A DNA stretch of 64,000 bases from assembly GCA_934402315.1 (NCBI GenBank), contig CAKRTS010000009.1:1-64000 (forward strand). Reading direction: 5' to 3'. Made by a program: the position numbers and the translations under genes. The notes under the pieces are model-generated. The model did no database searches, had not been told where the DNA came from, and saw only the letters and a list, made by a program, of their open reading frames with translations. The DNA comes from an uncultured Acetatifactor sp. Lineage in GTDB: Bacteria; Bacillota; Clostridia; Lachnospirales; Lachnospiraceae. This document shows, piece by piece, positions 38,776 through 48,320 of this stretch; the stretch's first letter is position 1, and each line of letters begins with the position of its first letter.

Positions 38776-40107
38776 ATGAATTTTATTTTATTAACTCAAA
38801 GCACCGGACCTATCGGATGGGTAGCGAAGATCCTCGGTTATATCATGAATGGTATCTTTTTCATCATTGATAAAATAGGACTTCCCAATATAGGTCTGGC
38901 TATTATTTTGTTTACCATTGTTATTAACCTGTTGATGCTTCCGCTTACGATCAAGCAGCAGAAATTCTCAAAATTGTCTGCAAAGATGAATCCTGAGGTT
39001 CAGGCAATTCAGGCGAAATATAAGGGGAAGAAAGATCAGGAGTCCATGATGGCTCAAAATCAGGAGATTCAGGCATTATACGCAAAGTATGGTGTGTCTC
39101 CCAGCGGCAGCTGTGTATGGCTGTTGATCCAGATGCCTATCCTTTTCGCTCTGTACAGAGTTATCTATGCAATGCCTGCATATGTTACGAAGATCAAAGA
39201 GACCTTTGAGGTAATGGCGAACCAGATCATCGCGCAGGATCAGGCGGCTTACCTGATGAATTCCGGTGTTGATTCCATCGCAACGACTGTCACCACCTAC
39301 GGAAAGTCTATGACAAGCGGCAGCAATCTTGTAAATGGAGTAATTGATGTATTGAATAAGCTTTCCTCCACAGATCTTGCAACGGTTGCCAGCCAGTATA
39401 ATCTGTCAGGTCTTACCTACGATGGACAGCTGATTTTAAGTAACGATACGACAAGAGGTCTGATTGATACTTACAATAACTTCCTCGGTCTGAATATCGG
39501 CGATTCTCCTTTAACGCTGATCCGGAATGCATGGGCAGTCGGTGCAATCGGTATTGTCATCGGTGCAATTCTGATCCCGCTGTTATCGGCAGCGACCCAG
39601 TGGATCAATGTAAAGCTGATGCCCCAGCAGCCGACAACAAACGGAAACGATCAGGCTTCCACAATGGCTCAGTCCATGAAGACCATGAACATGGTAATGC
39701 CTCTGATGTCTGCTTGGTTCTGCTTCACGCTGCCTGCAGGTATGGGTCTCTACTGGATAGCCGGAAGTGTTGTCAGAGGTATCCAGCAGGTAGTTATCAA
39801 CAGGCACATCGATAAGATGGATTTCGATGATATTATCAAGAAAAACTCCGTCAAGAGTGCAAAAAAGCTGGAGAAAATGAAAGCGGCTCAGGAGAAGATG
39901 AATGCTTATGCCAACATGAGCACCAGAAATATCCAGAGCAAGGCAAACAGCGGAAATGTTGGAAGCGCTGACCAGAAGAGCCAGACGGTAGACAGCTCTG
40001 CTGAAAGTCCGAAGCCTGTAAATGCTAAGCCCGGCAGTATGATGGCGAAAGCAAATATGGTCAGACAGTACAACGAAAAGAATAATAATGGCAGCAAGGA
40101 TAATTAG
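38776..40107 (+). CDS. yidC: Membrane protein insertase YidC/OxaA
   Basis: Inserts and folds membrane proteins. The 443-residue protein has five spans with the signature region IVINLLMLPLTIKQQKFSKL, the cytoplasmic hairpin MNPEVQAIQAKYKGKKDQE, and SGSCVWLLIQMPILFALYRVIYAMP. It is longer than Bacillus SpoIIIJ (about 260 residues). The extra length is an extracellular insert of roughly 110 residues between spans 2 and 3 (about 150-250) and a Lys/Ser/Asn-rich C-terminal tail (about 355-443). No lipobox is present. Confidence 0.95.
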   Translation: MNFILLTQSTGPIGWVAKILGYIMNGIFFIIDKIGLPNIGLAIILFTIVINLLMLPLTIKQQKFSKLSAKMNPEVQAIQAKYKGKKDQESMMAQNQEIQALYAKYGVSPSGSCVWLLIQMPILFALYRVIYAMPAYVTKIKETFEVMANQIIAQDQAAYLMNSGVDSIATTVTTYGKSMTSGSNLVNGVIDVLNKLSSTDLATVASQYNLSGLTYDGQLILSNDTTRGLIDTYNNFLGLNIGDSPLTLIRNAWAVGAIGIVIGAILIPLLSAATQWINVKLMPQQPTTNGNDQASTMAQSMKTMNMVMPLMSAWFCFTLPAGMGLYWIAGSVVRGIQQVVINRHIDKMDFDDIIKKNSVKSAKKLEKMKAAQEKMNAYANMSTRNIQSKANSGNVGSADQKSQTVDSSAESPKPVNAKPGSMMAKANMVRQYNEKNNNGSKDN

Positions 40108-40120
40108 GGGGAAAAAGGAT

Positions 40121-40753
40121 ATGGAATATATTGAAGTATCTGCAAAATCAGTAAATGAAGCGATTACAGAAGCCTGCCGGAAACTTGGTGTTACAAGTGA
40201 CAGACTTGATTATGAAGTAATTGAAGAGGGATCTAACGGATTTTTAGGAATCGGTTCCAAGCCTGCGGTTATTAAAGCGGCTGTAAAGATCGAAAAGCTG
40301 TCCCTTGAAGATAATGCAAAGAAGTTCTTAAATGATGTATTTGCAGCAATGAATATGACTGTAGTCGTTGAAATCAAATACGATGAAGAGAACAAGGAGA
40401 TGGATGTTGATCTCAGCGGAGATGATATGGGCGTTCTGATCGGAAAGAGAGGACAGACGCTTGATTCCCTCCAGTATCTTGTTTCTCTTGTTGTGAATAA
40501 GGAATCTGAGGATTACATCAGAGTAAAGGTTGATACAGAGAATTATCGTGAGAGAAGAAAAGAAACGCTGGAAAACCTTGCAAAGAACGTTGCTTACAAG
40601 GTAAAGAGAACGAGACGTCCTGTATCTTTGGAGCCTATGAATCCTTATGAGAGACGCATCATTCATTCGGCTCTTCAAAATGACAAGTATGTAACAACAC
40701 ACAGCGAAGGGGAAGAGCCTTTCAGAAAAGTAGTCGTGACCTTGAAAAAATAA
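40121..40753 (+). CDS. jag: RNA-binding protein Jag/KhpB
   Basis: A 210-residue protein with the Jag N-terminal domain (MEYIEVSAKSVNEAITEACRKLG, ending FLGIGSKPA), a KH-type domain (DMGVLIGKRGQTLDSLQYLV) and a C-terminal R3H domain (PYERRIIHSAL... VTTHSEGEEPFRKVV). KhpB binds many RNAs together with KhpA and affects cell division. The ATG at 40121 follows AGGGGGAAAAAGG. It is downstream of yidC by 13 bp and followed by a terminator-like hairpin. Confidence 0.94.
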   Translation: MEYIEVSAKSVNEAITEACRKLGVTSDRLDYEVIEEGSNGFLGIGSKPAVIKAAVKIEKLSLEDNAKKFLNDVFAAMNMTVVVEIKYDEENKEMDVDLSGDDMGVLIGKRGQTLDSLQYLVSLVVNKESEDYIRVKVDTENYRERRKETLENLAKNVAYKVKRTRRPVSLEPMNPYERRIIHSALQNDKYVTTHSEGEEPFRKVVVTLKK

Positions 40754-40775
40754 GATAACATGTTCATTAAATGGA

Positions 40776-40806
40776 AGCCGGATATAAATTATTATATCCG
40801 GTTTTC
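40776..40806 (+). terminator. Terminator-like hairpin between jag and mnmE
   Basis: CCGGATATAA and TTATATCCGG form a perfect 10-bp stem with an ATTA loop, followed by TTTTCTTG. It lies 23 bp after the jag stop and could end the rpmH-jag transcript in part; mnmE starts 26 bp later with no obvious own promoter in the gap. Confidence 0.7.
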
Positions 40807-40831
40807 TTGAAATAAACGGATTGGTAAAATA

Positions 40832-42247
40832 ATGGAAAACAGGAAAGAACAGAGAGAGACAATTGCAGCGATTGCGACCGGTCTGACAGATTCGGGAATC
40901 GGAATTATAAGAATCAGCGGAGAAAATGCAATTCATGTTGGAGACGGGATATTCCGGTCGGTTAAAGGAAAGAGAATATTAGAGCATGCAGATTCACATC
41001 TGATGCATTATGGATATATTGTGAAAGATTCTGAAGAAAACTGGCAGGATTCCATCATTGATGAGGCGATGGCTGTTGTCTTCAGAAATCCGAAGAGCTT
41101 TACGGGAGAGGATGTCGTCGAGATACAATGTCATGGCGGCGTTCTTGTCATGAATAAAATTTTACAGACGGTTCTGGAAAACGGAGCAAGACTTGCAGAG
41201 CCCGGCGAATTTACAAAGCGTGCTTTTCTAAACGGAAGGATAGATCTGACAAAGGCAGAGGCGGTGATGGATCTGATTCATTCCCAGAATGAATTTGCTC
41301 TTTCTTCCTCTGTGGATCAGTTAAGGGGAAAATTGTCCGATGAGATAAAGGCACTCAGGAATGAGATTATCTATGAAATTGCTTTTATTGAATCTGCATT
41401 GGATGACCCGGAGCACATCAGTCTGGAAGGATATACCGAAAGACTTGATAAGAAACTGGAGCAGTTGATTTCACAGATCAGGAAGCTGCTGGCAACGGCG
41501 GACAGCGGAAAGCTGATAAAAGAAGGAATAAAAACTGTAATTGTAGGAAAGCCGAATGCCGGAAAGTCTTCCCTTATGAATTTATTGGTGGGAGAGGACA
41601 GAGCGATTGTCACGGAGGTTGCCGGGACGACGAGAGATGTGCTCTGCGAAAATGTCAGGTTAAAAAATATTGGTCTGCAGCTTGTCGATACGGCGGGAAT
41701 TCATGATACCTTTGATAAGGTAGAAAAAATCGGTGTGGAACGTGCAAAAAAATATGCAAAAGATGCAGATTTAATTCTTTATGTAGTAGACACATCGGTT
41801 CCTTTGGATGATAATGATAGAGAAATTTTATCGATTGTTGAGGATAAAAAGCTCATCGTCCTTTTAAATAAAAGCGATCTGGTTTCTGTTGTGGATGAGG
41901 AAGCGATAAAGAAATTCTTTAAAAGGGATATTGAAATCGTAAAGACCTCGGCACAGAATGGGGAAGGGCTGGAGGAGCTGGAGAAAACCATCAGAAAAAT
42001 GTTCTTTGGCGGACAGCTCCGGATGAATCATGAAATTGTCATTACAAATCTGCGCCATAAGGAAGCATTGAAGGAAGCCTACGATTCTTTATTGCTCACA
42101 AAGAAAAGTGTGGAAGCGGAAATGCCGGAGGATTTTTATTCTATTGATCTTATGAGTGCTTATGCTTCTTTAGGGAAGATCATCGGAGAGCAGGTAGAGG
42201 ATGATCTTGTGGAAGAGATATTCAGTAAGTTTTGTATGGGAAAATAG
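40832..42247 (+). CDS. mnmE: tRNA modification GTPase MnmE
   Basis: With MnmG installs the carboxymethylaminomethyl (or related) group at wobble U34. The 471-residue protein has the folate-binding N-terminal domain ([12 protein letters not shown]), a helical domain, the inserted G domain with P-loop GKPNAGKSS (239-247), G2 VAGTTRD, G3 DTAG and G4 NKSD, and the catalytic C-terminal Cys in FCMGK. mnmG follows 10 bp later. Confidence 0.97.
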   Translation: MENRKEQRETIAAIATGLTDSGIGIIRISGENAIHVGDGIFRSVKGKRILEHADSHLMHYGYIVKDSEENWQDSIIDEAMAVVFRNPKSFTGEDVVEIQCHGGVLVMNKILQTVLENGARLAEPGEFTKRAFLNGRIDLTKAEAVMDLIHSQNEFALSSSVDQLRGKLSDEIKALRNEIIYEIAFIESALDDPEHISLEGYTERLDKKLEQLISQIRKLLATADSGKLIKEGIKTVIVGKPNAGKSSLMNLLVGEDRAIVTEVAGTTRDVLCENVRLKNIGLQLVDTAGIHDTFDKVEKIGVERAKKYAKDADLILYVVDTSVPLDDNDREILSIVEDKKLIVLLNKSDLVSVVDEEAIKKFFKRDIEIVKTSAQNGEGLEELEKTIRKMFFGGQLRMNHEIVITNLRHKEALKEAYDSLLLTKKSVEAEMPEDFYSIDLMSAYASLGKIIGEQVEDDLVEEIFSKFCMGK

Positions 42248-42257
42248 AGGTATAAAT

Positions 42258-44150
42258 ATGTTTGATTTTAGGGAAAAAGTTGATGTTTGTGTGGTCGGAG
42301 CGGGGCATGCCGGATGTGAGGCGGCGCTTGCTTGTGCCAGACTTGGACTTGAGACAGTGATTTTTACGGTCAGTGTCGACAGCATTGCCTTGATGCCGTG
42401 CAATCCTAACGTGGGCGGTTCTTCAAAGGGACATCTCGTCAGGGAGATCGATGCGCTCGGCGGGGAGATGGGTAAAAATATCGACAAGACCTTTATCCAG
42501 TCGAAGATGTTGAATATTTCAAAGGGACCGGCTGTACATTCTCTTCGCGCACAGGCGGATAAGGCGGAATATTCGAGGGCAATGCGCAAGGTTCTTGAAA
42601 ATCAGGATCATTTAACGATTAAACAGGCTGAAGTTTGTGAACTTCTCTGGGAGGAGACGGATTCCGGCAAAAAGAAGATTACCGGGGTAAAAACATTCAC
42701 GGGAGCAGTATACGAATGTAAGGCTGTTGTGCTCTGTACCGGAACTTATCTGAAGGCGAGATGTCTGTGCGGTGAAGCGATTACCTATACCGGGCCGAAC
42801 GGATTACAGGCAGCGACGCATCTCTCGGATTCCTTAAAGAACATGGGGATAGAACTGCGTCGTTTTAAGACAGGTACTCCGGCGCGGATGGATAAGAGGA
42901 GCATAGATTTTTCAAAAATGGAAGAGCAGTTTGGTGATGAGAGAATTGTACCCTTTTCCTTTTCGACCGATCCGGATTCCATTCAAAAGGAACAGGCTTC
43001 CTGCTGGCTGACCTATACGAATGAGAGAACGCATGAGATCATTCGTAATAATCTGGACAGGTCTCCGATTTATGCGGGAATTATCGAAGGTATCGGACCG
43101 AGATATTGTCCTTCAATCGAGGACAAGGTTGTAAAGTTTGCGGAGAAGGAGAGGCATCAGGTCTTTATCGAACCGGAAGGACTTCATACAAACGAAATGT
43201 ATGTCGGAGGTATGTCTTCTTCGCTTCCCGAAGATGTTCAGCTGGCAATGTACAGAACTGTGCCGGGTCTGGAGAATTGCAAGATTGTCAGAAATGCATA
43301 TGCGATTGAGTATGACTGCATTAATGCGAGAGAGCTTTATCCTTCATTGGAATTTAAGAATGTAAGAGGACTTTTCAGCGGAGGGCAGTTCAATGGCAGC
43401 AGCGGATATGAGGAAGCTGCGGCTCAGGGGTTGATCGCCGGTATCAATGCGGCAATGGAGATTCTCGGAAAAGAAGCGTTGATTCTTGACCGGTCGGAGA
43501 GTTATATCGGTGTTCTGATCGATGATCTTGTGACAAAGGATAACAGGGAGCCTTATCGTATGATGACATCCCGCGCCGAATACCGTTTGTTGCTCAGACA
43601 GGATAATGCGGACATCAGATTGAGAAAGAAGGGTTATGAGGTTGGTCTGATTTCTCAGGCGGATTATGATTCTTTATTATTGAAGGAACAACAGATAGAG
43701 GACGAAATCCACCGTTTGAAGAATACAATGGTTGGTGCAAACAGGGAGATTCAGGATTTCTTGACGGCAAATGGAAGCGCTCCCTTAAAGACTGCGGCAA
43801 GTCTTGCTGAGTTGATCTGCCGGCCGGAACTTTCCTATGATATTTTAAAGGAGATTGATAAGGGTAGGCTGCCACTTCCGCAGGCTGTTATTGAACAGGC
43901 TGAGATTGAGATCAAGTATGAGGGATATATTTTAAGGCAGAGGCGGCAGGTAGAGCAGTACCGGAAGATGGAGAAGAAGATGATACCGGAGGAGATGGAT
44001 TATGATGCGGTTCCTTCGCTCAGGATTGAGGCCAGGCAGAAGTTAAAGCTGTTCCGGCCGGTGTCTATCGGGCAGGCCTCCAGAATTTCAGGGGTATCAC
44101 CGGCGGATATATCGGTGATGCTGGTGTATTTAGAGCATTATAGAGGGTAA
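42258..44150 (+). CDS. mnmG: tRNA uridine-5-carboxymethylaminomethyl modification enzyme MnmG (GidA)
   Basis: FAD-dependent partner of MnmE. The 630-residue protein has the dinucleotide motif [35 protein letters not shown], the catalytic-Cys region ([10 protein letters not shown]), the C-terminal [19 protein letters not shown] and the helical MnmE-binding tail. The ATG at 42258 is chosen because AGAGG precedes it; an earlier in-frame start overlaps mnmE. A 158-bp repeat follows 13 bp after the stop. Confidence 0.97.
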   Translation: MFDFREKVDVCVVGAGHAGCEAALACARLGLETVIFTVSVDSIALMPCNPNVGGSSKGHLVREIDALGGEMGKNIDKTFIQSKMLNISKGPAVHSLRAQADKAEYSRAMRKVLENQDHLTIKQAEVCELLWEETDSGKKKITGVKTFTGAVYECKAVVLCTGTYLKARCLCGEAITYTGPNGLQAATHLSDSLKNMGIELRRFKTGTPARMDKRSIDFSKMEEQFGDERIVPFSFSTDPDSIQKEQASCWLTYTNERTHEIIRNNLDRSPIYAGIIEGIGPRYCPSIEDKVVKFAEKERHQVFIEPEGLHTNEMYVGGMSSSLPEDVQLAMYRTVPGLENCKIVRNAYAIEYDCINARELYPSLEFKNVRGLFSGGQFNGSSGYEEAAAQGLIAGINAAMEILGKEALILDRSESYIGVLIDDLVTKDNREPYRMMTSRAEYRLLLRQDNADIRLRKKGYEVGLISQADYDSLLLKEQQIEDEIHRLKNTMVGANREIQDFLTANGSAPLKTAASLAELICRPELSYDILKEIDKGRLPLPQAVIEQAEIEIKYEGYILRQRRQVEQYRKMEKKMIPEEMDYDAVPSLRIEARQKLKLFRPVSIGQASRISGVSPADISVMLVYLEHYRG

Positions 44151-44163
44151 AATTAAGGTTACA

Positions 44164-44321
44164 GCGAGTGACGTTGCGTAGGATGCACAGACCACCGTAG
44201 GCACGCTTTCGCTACCTTCCGCACGCAACGGTACATAAGATGCCGAAGGACGGCATCTAAGTACCGGCGGCTCCAGAGTGCGCTGCTTGTGGCCAGGTGC
44301 ATCCTGCACAACTGTTGCTTG
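44164..44321 (+). repeat. 158-bp imperfect palindromic repeat, copy A
   Basis: Aligns without gaps to copy B at 48130-48287, about 141 of 158 positions identical by hand count. The ends form imperfect inverted repeats (CGAGTGACGTTGCGTAGGAT against the complement of ATCCTGCACAACTGTTGCTTG minus a base). An internal hairpin spans 44229-44264 with AGATGCCG / CGGCATCT arms, flanked by GGTAC and GTACC. It fills most of the 304-bp gap between mnmG and rsmG. No reading frame is shared between copies. Confidence 0.85.
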
Positions 44322-44454
44322 ATAATGGTTTTAAGTGATGATGTGTAGGGTATTTGATTTATAAATTTTTATGATGGATTAGATATTTGGAAAAGTTATG
44401 TATTTATAAATGATGTTATGAAGAATGAACAGAGTATAAATTAGGAGGGTGGAC

Positions 44455-45177
44455 GTGAAAAAGTATGATACATCTCAGTTTGAGAAGGATCTTGCGGAGT
44501 TGGGGATTGCGCTGACAGATCGGCAGATAGAAAAGTTTTTATTATATTATGAAATGCTTGTTGAGTGGAATGGGTTTATGAATCTCACTGCAATTACAGA
44601 ATATGACGAGGTTATGAAGAAGCATTTCATTGACAGTCTCTCTTTGATTAAAGCTTATGATCTGAGTCAGGAGAGAAAGGTGATTGATATAGGGACGGGT
44701 GCGGGATTTCCGGGTCTGGTTTTGAAGATTGCTTTTCCTCAGCTTAAAATTACGCTGCTTGATTCTTTAAATAAGCGGATTCAGTTTTTAGATGCAGTTA
44801 TTCAGAATTTGTCTTTGACGGGTGTTGAGACTGTACATGGAAGGGCGGAAGATTTCGCAAAGCCGGGAAAGCTGAGAGAGTGCTTTGATCTTGCAGTGTC
44901 CAGAGCGGTGTCCAATCTTTCAACGTTGTCTGAATATTGTCTGCCTTTCGTAAAGCAGGGTGGTTATTTTATATCTTATAAATCCGAAAAAATTTCTGAG
45001 GAGACAGAGGCTGCTAAAAATGCGATTACGCTTCTTGGGGGAAAGATTCAGAAGCAGGTTGATTTTACCTTACCGGATTCAGATATTTACAGAAATTTCC
45101 TGTTGATTGAAAAGGTTTCACCCACGCCAAAGAAGTATCCCAGAAAAGCGGGTTTGCCTTCTAAAGAACCATTATAA
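44455..45177 (+). CDS. rsmG: 16S rRNA (guanine-N7)-methyltransferase RsmG (GidB)
   Basis: Methylates G527 of 16S rRNA; its loss gives low-level streptomycin resistance. The 240-residue protein has the N-terminal helix pair (LLYYEMLVEWNGFMNLTAIT), the SAM motif VIDIGTGAGFPG, the LLDSLNKRIQFLDAV loop and SRAVSNLSTLSEYCLPFVK. A GTG at 44455 is preferred as start because AGGAGGG lies 6 bases upstream; the in-frame GTG at 44449 overlaps that site. Confidence 0.94.
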   Translation: MKKYDTSQFEKDLAELGIALTDRQIEKFLLYYEMLVEWNGFMNLTAITEYDEVMKKHFIDSLSLIKAYDLSQERKVIDIGTGAGFPGLVLKIAFPQLKITLLDSLNKRIQFLDAVIQNLSLTGVETVHGRAEDFAKPGKLRECFDLAVSRAVSNLSTLSEYCLPFVKQGGYFISYKSEKISEETEAAKNAITLLGGKIQKQVDFTLPDSDIYRNFLLIEKVSPTPKKYPRKAGLPSKEPL

Positions 45178-45290
45178 TCCTGTTATTGCAAATTTAATTT
45201 TACTTATTCTGTTTTTTAGTATATTATTATAGAGAGATACAAGAGTTTAATGTCAGTCAAATATATATTCTTTTAGGATTGGAGCTAATT

Positions 45291-46244
45291 TTGAATATTG
45301 ATGATTATAATGTACTTAATGATATATTAGCAGATATGCGTCATGAGCTTTCTGAACAGAATGAGAATATGAAATATCACGAGCAATGCATAAAACAGGA
45401 TGACATTTTTATACAATCATTTACTGATTCTGAACCTGATGACTTTAAACTTTTCTCTCCTCGAAATGCTGAGGATGTTCACAGAGGTGAAATTGAGAAA
45501 ACAGTATCGGATAAGGAAAGTCATCAGAAAGAGTATGATGTTTCATTAAATAAGGCTGATGAGCTGAAAGAGAAGATTGAAAAGGTCGAAAGAATATTAG
45601 AACATAAAGATGATAATCTTGCTCTTTTGAATTTGTTGGAAAAGGACAGGCAAAGAATTGCAGGAGAGTTACATGATACTTCTCTTCAAAACTTAGCTCA
45701 TCTTGTACATAAAATTGAACTAAGTTCTTTATATATCGATCAGGATATTTTAAAAGCCAAATTGGAATTGTCTGTTGTAAATAAGATATTGAAGGAGACG
45801 ATAGGAGAAATCAGAAATACTATTTTTGATCTTCGTCCGATGACCTTCGATGATCTGGGATTGAAGGCTGCAATCGAAAGATTATTATCTTGTGTCAATG
45901 AAAGTAAAAAATATATTATCGAACAGAAGATAGAAGATGTTTCATGTGAAACATGTGACCTTATTCTTCTCTCGATATATAGAGTTGTACAGGAATGCAT
46001 GAACAATATTCAAAAGCATTCCTTAGCTCAGAATATCTGGATAAAGTGCAGACAGAAAGAAAACAGATATATCATTGATATTCGAGATAATGGAAAAGGG
46101 TTTGATGTTGCAGATATTCCGGCTAATAAGCATTTTGGACTTTCATTGATGAAGGAACGTGTTGAGTTATTAAAAGGTAAAATGACACTTTCATCGACAA
46201 TTAATAAGGGTACCAAGATACATGTTGAGATTCCATTAAATTAG
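45291..46244 (+). CDS. Cytosolic DegS/NarX-type sensor histidine kinase
   Basis: A 317-residue kinase without membrane spans. The N-terminal 120 residues form a coiled coil with many acidic residues. Then come a HisKA_3 domain with the phospho-acceptor in LLEKDRQRIAGELHDTSLQNL, the dimer region IRNTIFDLRPMTFDDLGLKAA, and an HATPase domain (VVQECMNNIQKHS, DIRDNGKGFDV). A TTG start at 45291 after GGAG is preferred over TTG at 45279. The gene is AT-rich against its neighbours. It pairs with the LuxR-type regulator downstream; a parS-like site lies inside it. Confidence 0.85.
   Translation: MNIDDYNVLNDILADMRHELSEQNENMKYHEQCIKQDDIFIQSFTDSEPDDFKLFSPRNAEDVHRGEIEKTVSDKESHQKEYDVSLNKADELKEKIEKVERILEHKDDNLALLNLLEKDRQRIAGELHDTSLQNLAHLVHKIELSSLYIDQDILKAKLELSVVNKILKETIGEIRNTIFDLRPMTFDDLGLKAAIERLLSCVNESKKYIIEQKIEDVSCETCDLILLSIYRVVQECMNNIQKHSLAQNIWIKCRQKENRYIIDIRDNGKGFDVADIPANKHFGLSLMKERVELLKGKMTLSSTINKGTKIHVEIPLN
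45938..45953. promoter_or_regulatory. One-mismatch parS site inside the histidine kinase gene
   Basis: TGTTTCATGTGAAACA differs from the consensus parS TGTTTCACGTGAAACA by one base in the centre. It lies about 1.1 kb before the two perfect parS sites. parS sites inside coding genes are common around Firmicutes origins, so ParB binding is plausible. Confidence 0.6.
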
Positions 46245-46264
46245 ATATTAGGATTTATGTCCTT

Positions 46265-46295
46265 GCAAGTGACGTTGTCCAAGATGCACAACTGT
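46265..46295 (+). repeat. Short internal-deletion derivative of the palindromic repeat
   Basis: GCAAGTGACGTTGTCC joins directly to AAGATGCACAACTGT, that is, the left end of the 158-bp repeat fused to its right end with the interior gone. It lies in the 116-bp gap between the kinase and regulator genes. Confidence 0.6.
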
Positions 46296-46360
46296 AATTT
46301 GTAAATTGAAAATTCTTGTAACTGTCTAAATAGATTAGATATAGAATGTGAGGGATTCGT

Positions 46361-47005
46361 ATGAGTATAAAAGTTATGTTAGCAGATGATCATGTATTGA
46401 TGAGAGAAGGAATACGTCAACTCTTGGAGTTTGATGGAAGTATAGAAGTAATAGCTGAGGCAAATGATGGGGAAGAGTGTATTGAAAAGTTAAAGACTGT
46501 ACATCCTCAGATTTTATTGTTGGACATCAATATGCCCAAGAAGAATGGAATTGAAGTTTTACAGGAAATCAAGAATAAGAATATTAATGTTAAGGTTCTT
46601 ATTTTAACGGTTCATGGTGAAATTGAATATTTACTGAAAGCTGTTGATATTGGAGTAGATGGATACATATTAAAGGATTCGGAGTCCTCTGAATTAAAGA
46701 AGGCAATCAACGCTGTAATTAATGGGGAAAGTTATATTCAGCCTAAGTTGATTCCTGCATTGAATAATAGGTTAGTAGCAAGAGATGTTGATAAGGATAA
46801 AATAGACTTATTAACCGCTAGAGAGTTAGAGGTACTTATTCAGGTTGCCAATGGAAAATTTAATAAAGAAATTGCCACATCATTAAATATCAGTGAACGC
46901 ACTGTAAAGAATCATATATCAAATATTTTTAAGAAAATTGAAGTCTCTGATAGAACACAAGCAGCTGTTTTTGCTATTAAGAATGACATCATTAAGCTTT
47001 TCTAA
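46361..47005 (+). CDS. NarL/LuxR-family response regulator, DegU-like
   Basis: A 214-residue regulator: receiver domain (MLADDHVLMREGIRQLL, phospho-acceptor Asp in LLLDINMPKKNG, conserved Lys in YILKDSES) and a C-terminal LuxR helix-turn-helix (LTARELEVLIQVANGKFNKEIATSLNISERTVKNHISNIF, given here in outline). It is the cognate partner of the upstream kinase, 116 bp away, with a short repeat in the gap. Like the kinase it is AT-rich. Targets are unknown. Confidence 0.9.
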   Translation: MSIKVMLADDHVLMREGIRQLLEFDGSIEVIAEANDGEECIEKLKTVHPQILLLDINMPKKNGIEVLQEIKNKNINVKVLILTVHGEIEYLLKAVDIGVDGYILKDSESSELKKAINAVINGESYIQPKLIPALNNRLVARDVDKDKIDLLTARELEVLIQVANGKFNKEIATSLNISERTVKNHISNIFKKIEVSDRTQAAVFAIKNDIIKLF

Positions 47006-47045
47006 CCCAAGATGTTGTGGTGAGAGTAGTATAGTGGATGAAGAA

Positions 47046-47061
47046 TGTTTCACGTGAAACA
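47046..47061. promoter_or_regulatory. parS site 1, perfect consensus
   Basis: TGTTTCACGTGAAACA, a perfect 16-bp palindrome and the canonical ParB/Spo0J loading site. It lies 290 bp before parA, embedded in a longer inverted repeat (GAAGAA...TTCTTC) that could also act as a terminator for the response-regulator gene. Confidence 0.95.
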
Positions 47062-47095
47062 TTCTTCATTTTTACTTTTTGAGAACACTAGATAA

Positions 47096-47111
47096 TGTTT
47101 CACGTGAAACA
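47096..47111. promoter_or_regulatory. parS site 2, perfect consensus
   Basis: A second TGTTTCACGTGAAACA exactly 50 bp after the first. Two further half-sites GTGAAACA follow at 47153-47160 and 47177-47184, 24 bp apart. The remaining 47185-47350 stretch up to parA is AT-rich leader; a 67-codon frame starting in the parS site is not convincing. Confidence 0.95.
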
Positions 47112-47350
47112 ATTTACCCCAAGATATAGTGAGAGAGAGCCTAAGAAAAAGTGTGAAACATTTAAGGAGAGCAACCGTGAAACATTAGTTATTGGAAAAC
47201 CAGTGAATAAAGGAGAAACTAGATATTGTGGTCCAATATATAAAGGTAAACTTTGCCTGTGGAGTATAATAAAAAAAGTAGATATATCACTTATTTAGTG
47301 ATATAATTGAAAAGCGAGTAAAAAGTAGGAATTAATCTAAGGGAGAAACT

Positions 47351-48106
47351 ATGGGAAAAATTATTGCTATCGCAAACCAGAAGGGTGGAGTAGGAAAGAC
47401 TACTACTTCCATAAATCTATCTGCATGTATTGCAGAAAAGGGAAAGAAGGTTCTAGTAATTGATACTGATCCGCAGGGGAATACAACCAGTGGATTTGGA
47501 ATTGATAAGAATGATCTTGATAATACGATTTATGAATTGATTCTGGGAGAGTGTTCTATCAAGGATTGTATTATTAAAGATGTCGTTGATAATGTATCGG
47601 TTTTACCGTCGAACGTTAATCTGGCAGCAGCGGAGATTGAACTGATCGGTGTAGATAAGAAGGAATACATATTAAAGAATGAAGTCGATTATATCAAAGA
47701 AGATTATGATTTCATTATTATTGATTGTCCGCCTTCTTTGAATATGCTGACGATCAATTCCATGACAACAGCAGATAGTGTACTTGTCCCGATTCAGTGT
47801 GAGTATTATGCTCTTGAAGGATTGAGCCAGTTGATCCATACAGTGAATCTGGTAAAGGAAAGACTGAATCCTGATCTTGAAATGGAGGGTGTTGTCTTTA
47901 CAATGTATGATGCCCGCACGAATCTGTCGATGCAGGTGGTTGAAAACGTAAAAGCAAATTTGCATCAGAAGGTTTATCAGACATTGATTCCGAGAAATAT
48001 CAGACTGGCGGAAGCACCGAGTTATGGAATGCCGATTAATAAGTATGATGCAAAGTCTGCGGGAGCAGAGGCGTATATGCAGTTGGCGGATGAAATTATA
48101 GGGTAG
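47351..48106 (+). CDS. parA: Chromosome-partitioning ATPase ParA/Soj
   Basis: Dimerises on ATP and DNA, and with ParB controls origin segregation and DnaA activity. The 251-residue protein has the deviant Walker A KGGVGKTT (11-18), DTDPQGNTTSGFG, Walker B FIIIDCPPSLNMLT and the C-terminal IRLAEAPSYGMPI. GGGAGAA precedes ATG. parS sites lie just upstream and parB 300 bp downstream, separated by a repeat element. Confidence 0.96.
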   Translation: MGKIIAIANQKGGVGKTTTSINLSACIAEKGKKVLVIDTDPQGNTTSGFGIDKNDLDNTIYELILGECSIKDCIIKDVVDNVSVLPSNVNLAAAEIELIGVDKKEYILKNEVDYIKEDYDFIIIDCPPSLNMLTINSMTTADSVLVPIQCEYYALEGLSQLIHTVNLVKERLNPDLEMEGVVFTMYDARTNLSMQVVENVKANLHQKVYQTLIPRNIRLAEAPSYGMPINKYDAKSAGAEAYMQLADEIIG

Positions 48107-48129
48107 GCAGCGGCAAGATTTATAATTCT

Positions 48130-48287
48130 GCAAGTGACGTTGCACAGAATGCACAGACCACCGCAGGCACGCTTGCGCTACCTTCCGCACGCAACGGCAC
48201 ATAAGATGTCAAAGTACGCCATCTAAGTGCCGGCGGCTCCAGAGTGCGCTGCTTGTGGTCATGTGCATCCTGCGCAACTGTTGGCTG
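48130..48287 (+). repeat. 158-bp imperfect palindromic repeat, copy B
   Basis: Second full copy of the repeat at 44164, same length and orientation. The GGTAC/GTACC pair flanking the internal hairpin in copy A is GGCAC/GTGCC here, a compensatory change that keeps pairing. The rest of the parA-parB gap (48107-48406) holds only this copy, a mini-copy at 48321 and an AT-rich leader. Confidence 0.85.
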
Positions 48288-48320
48288 GAAATGATTTGGT
48301 TTAGAAAAATTTAGGTTAGA

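Noticed and set aside
47095..47298. 67-codon frame beginning with MFHVKQ between the parS sites and parA
   Set aside because: The first codons are simply the parS sequence read in frame, there is no ribosome site, and the remaining residues show no family pattern.
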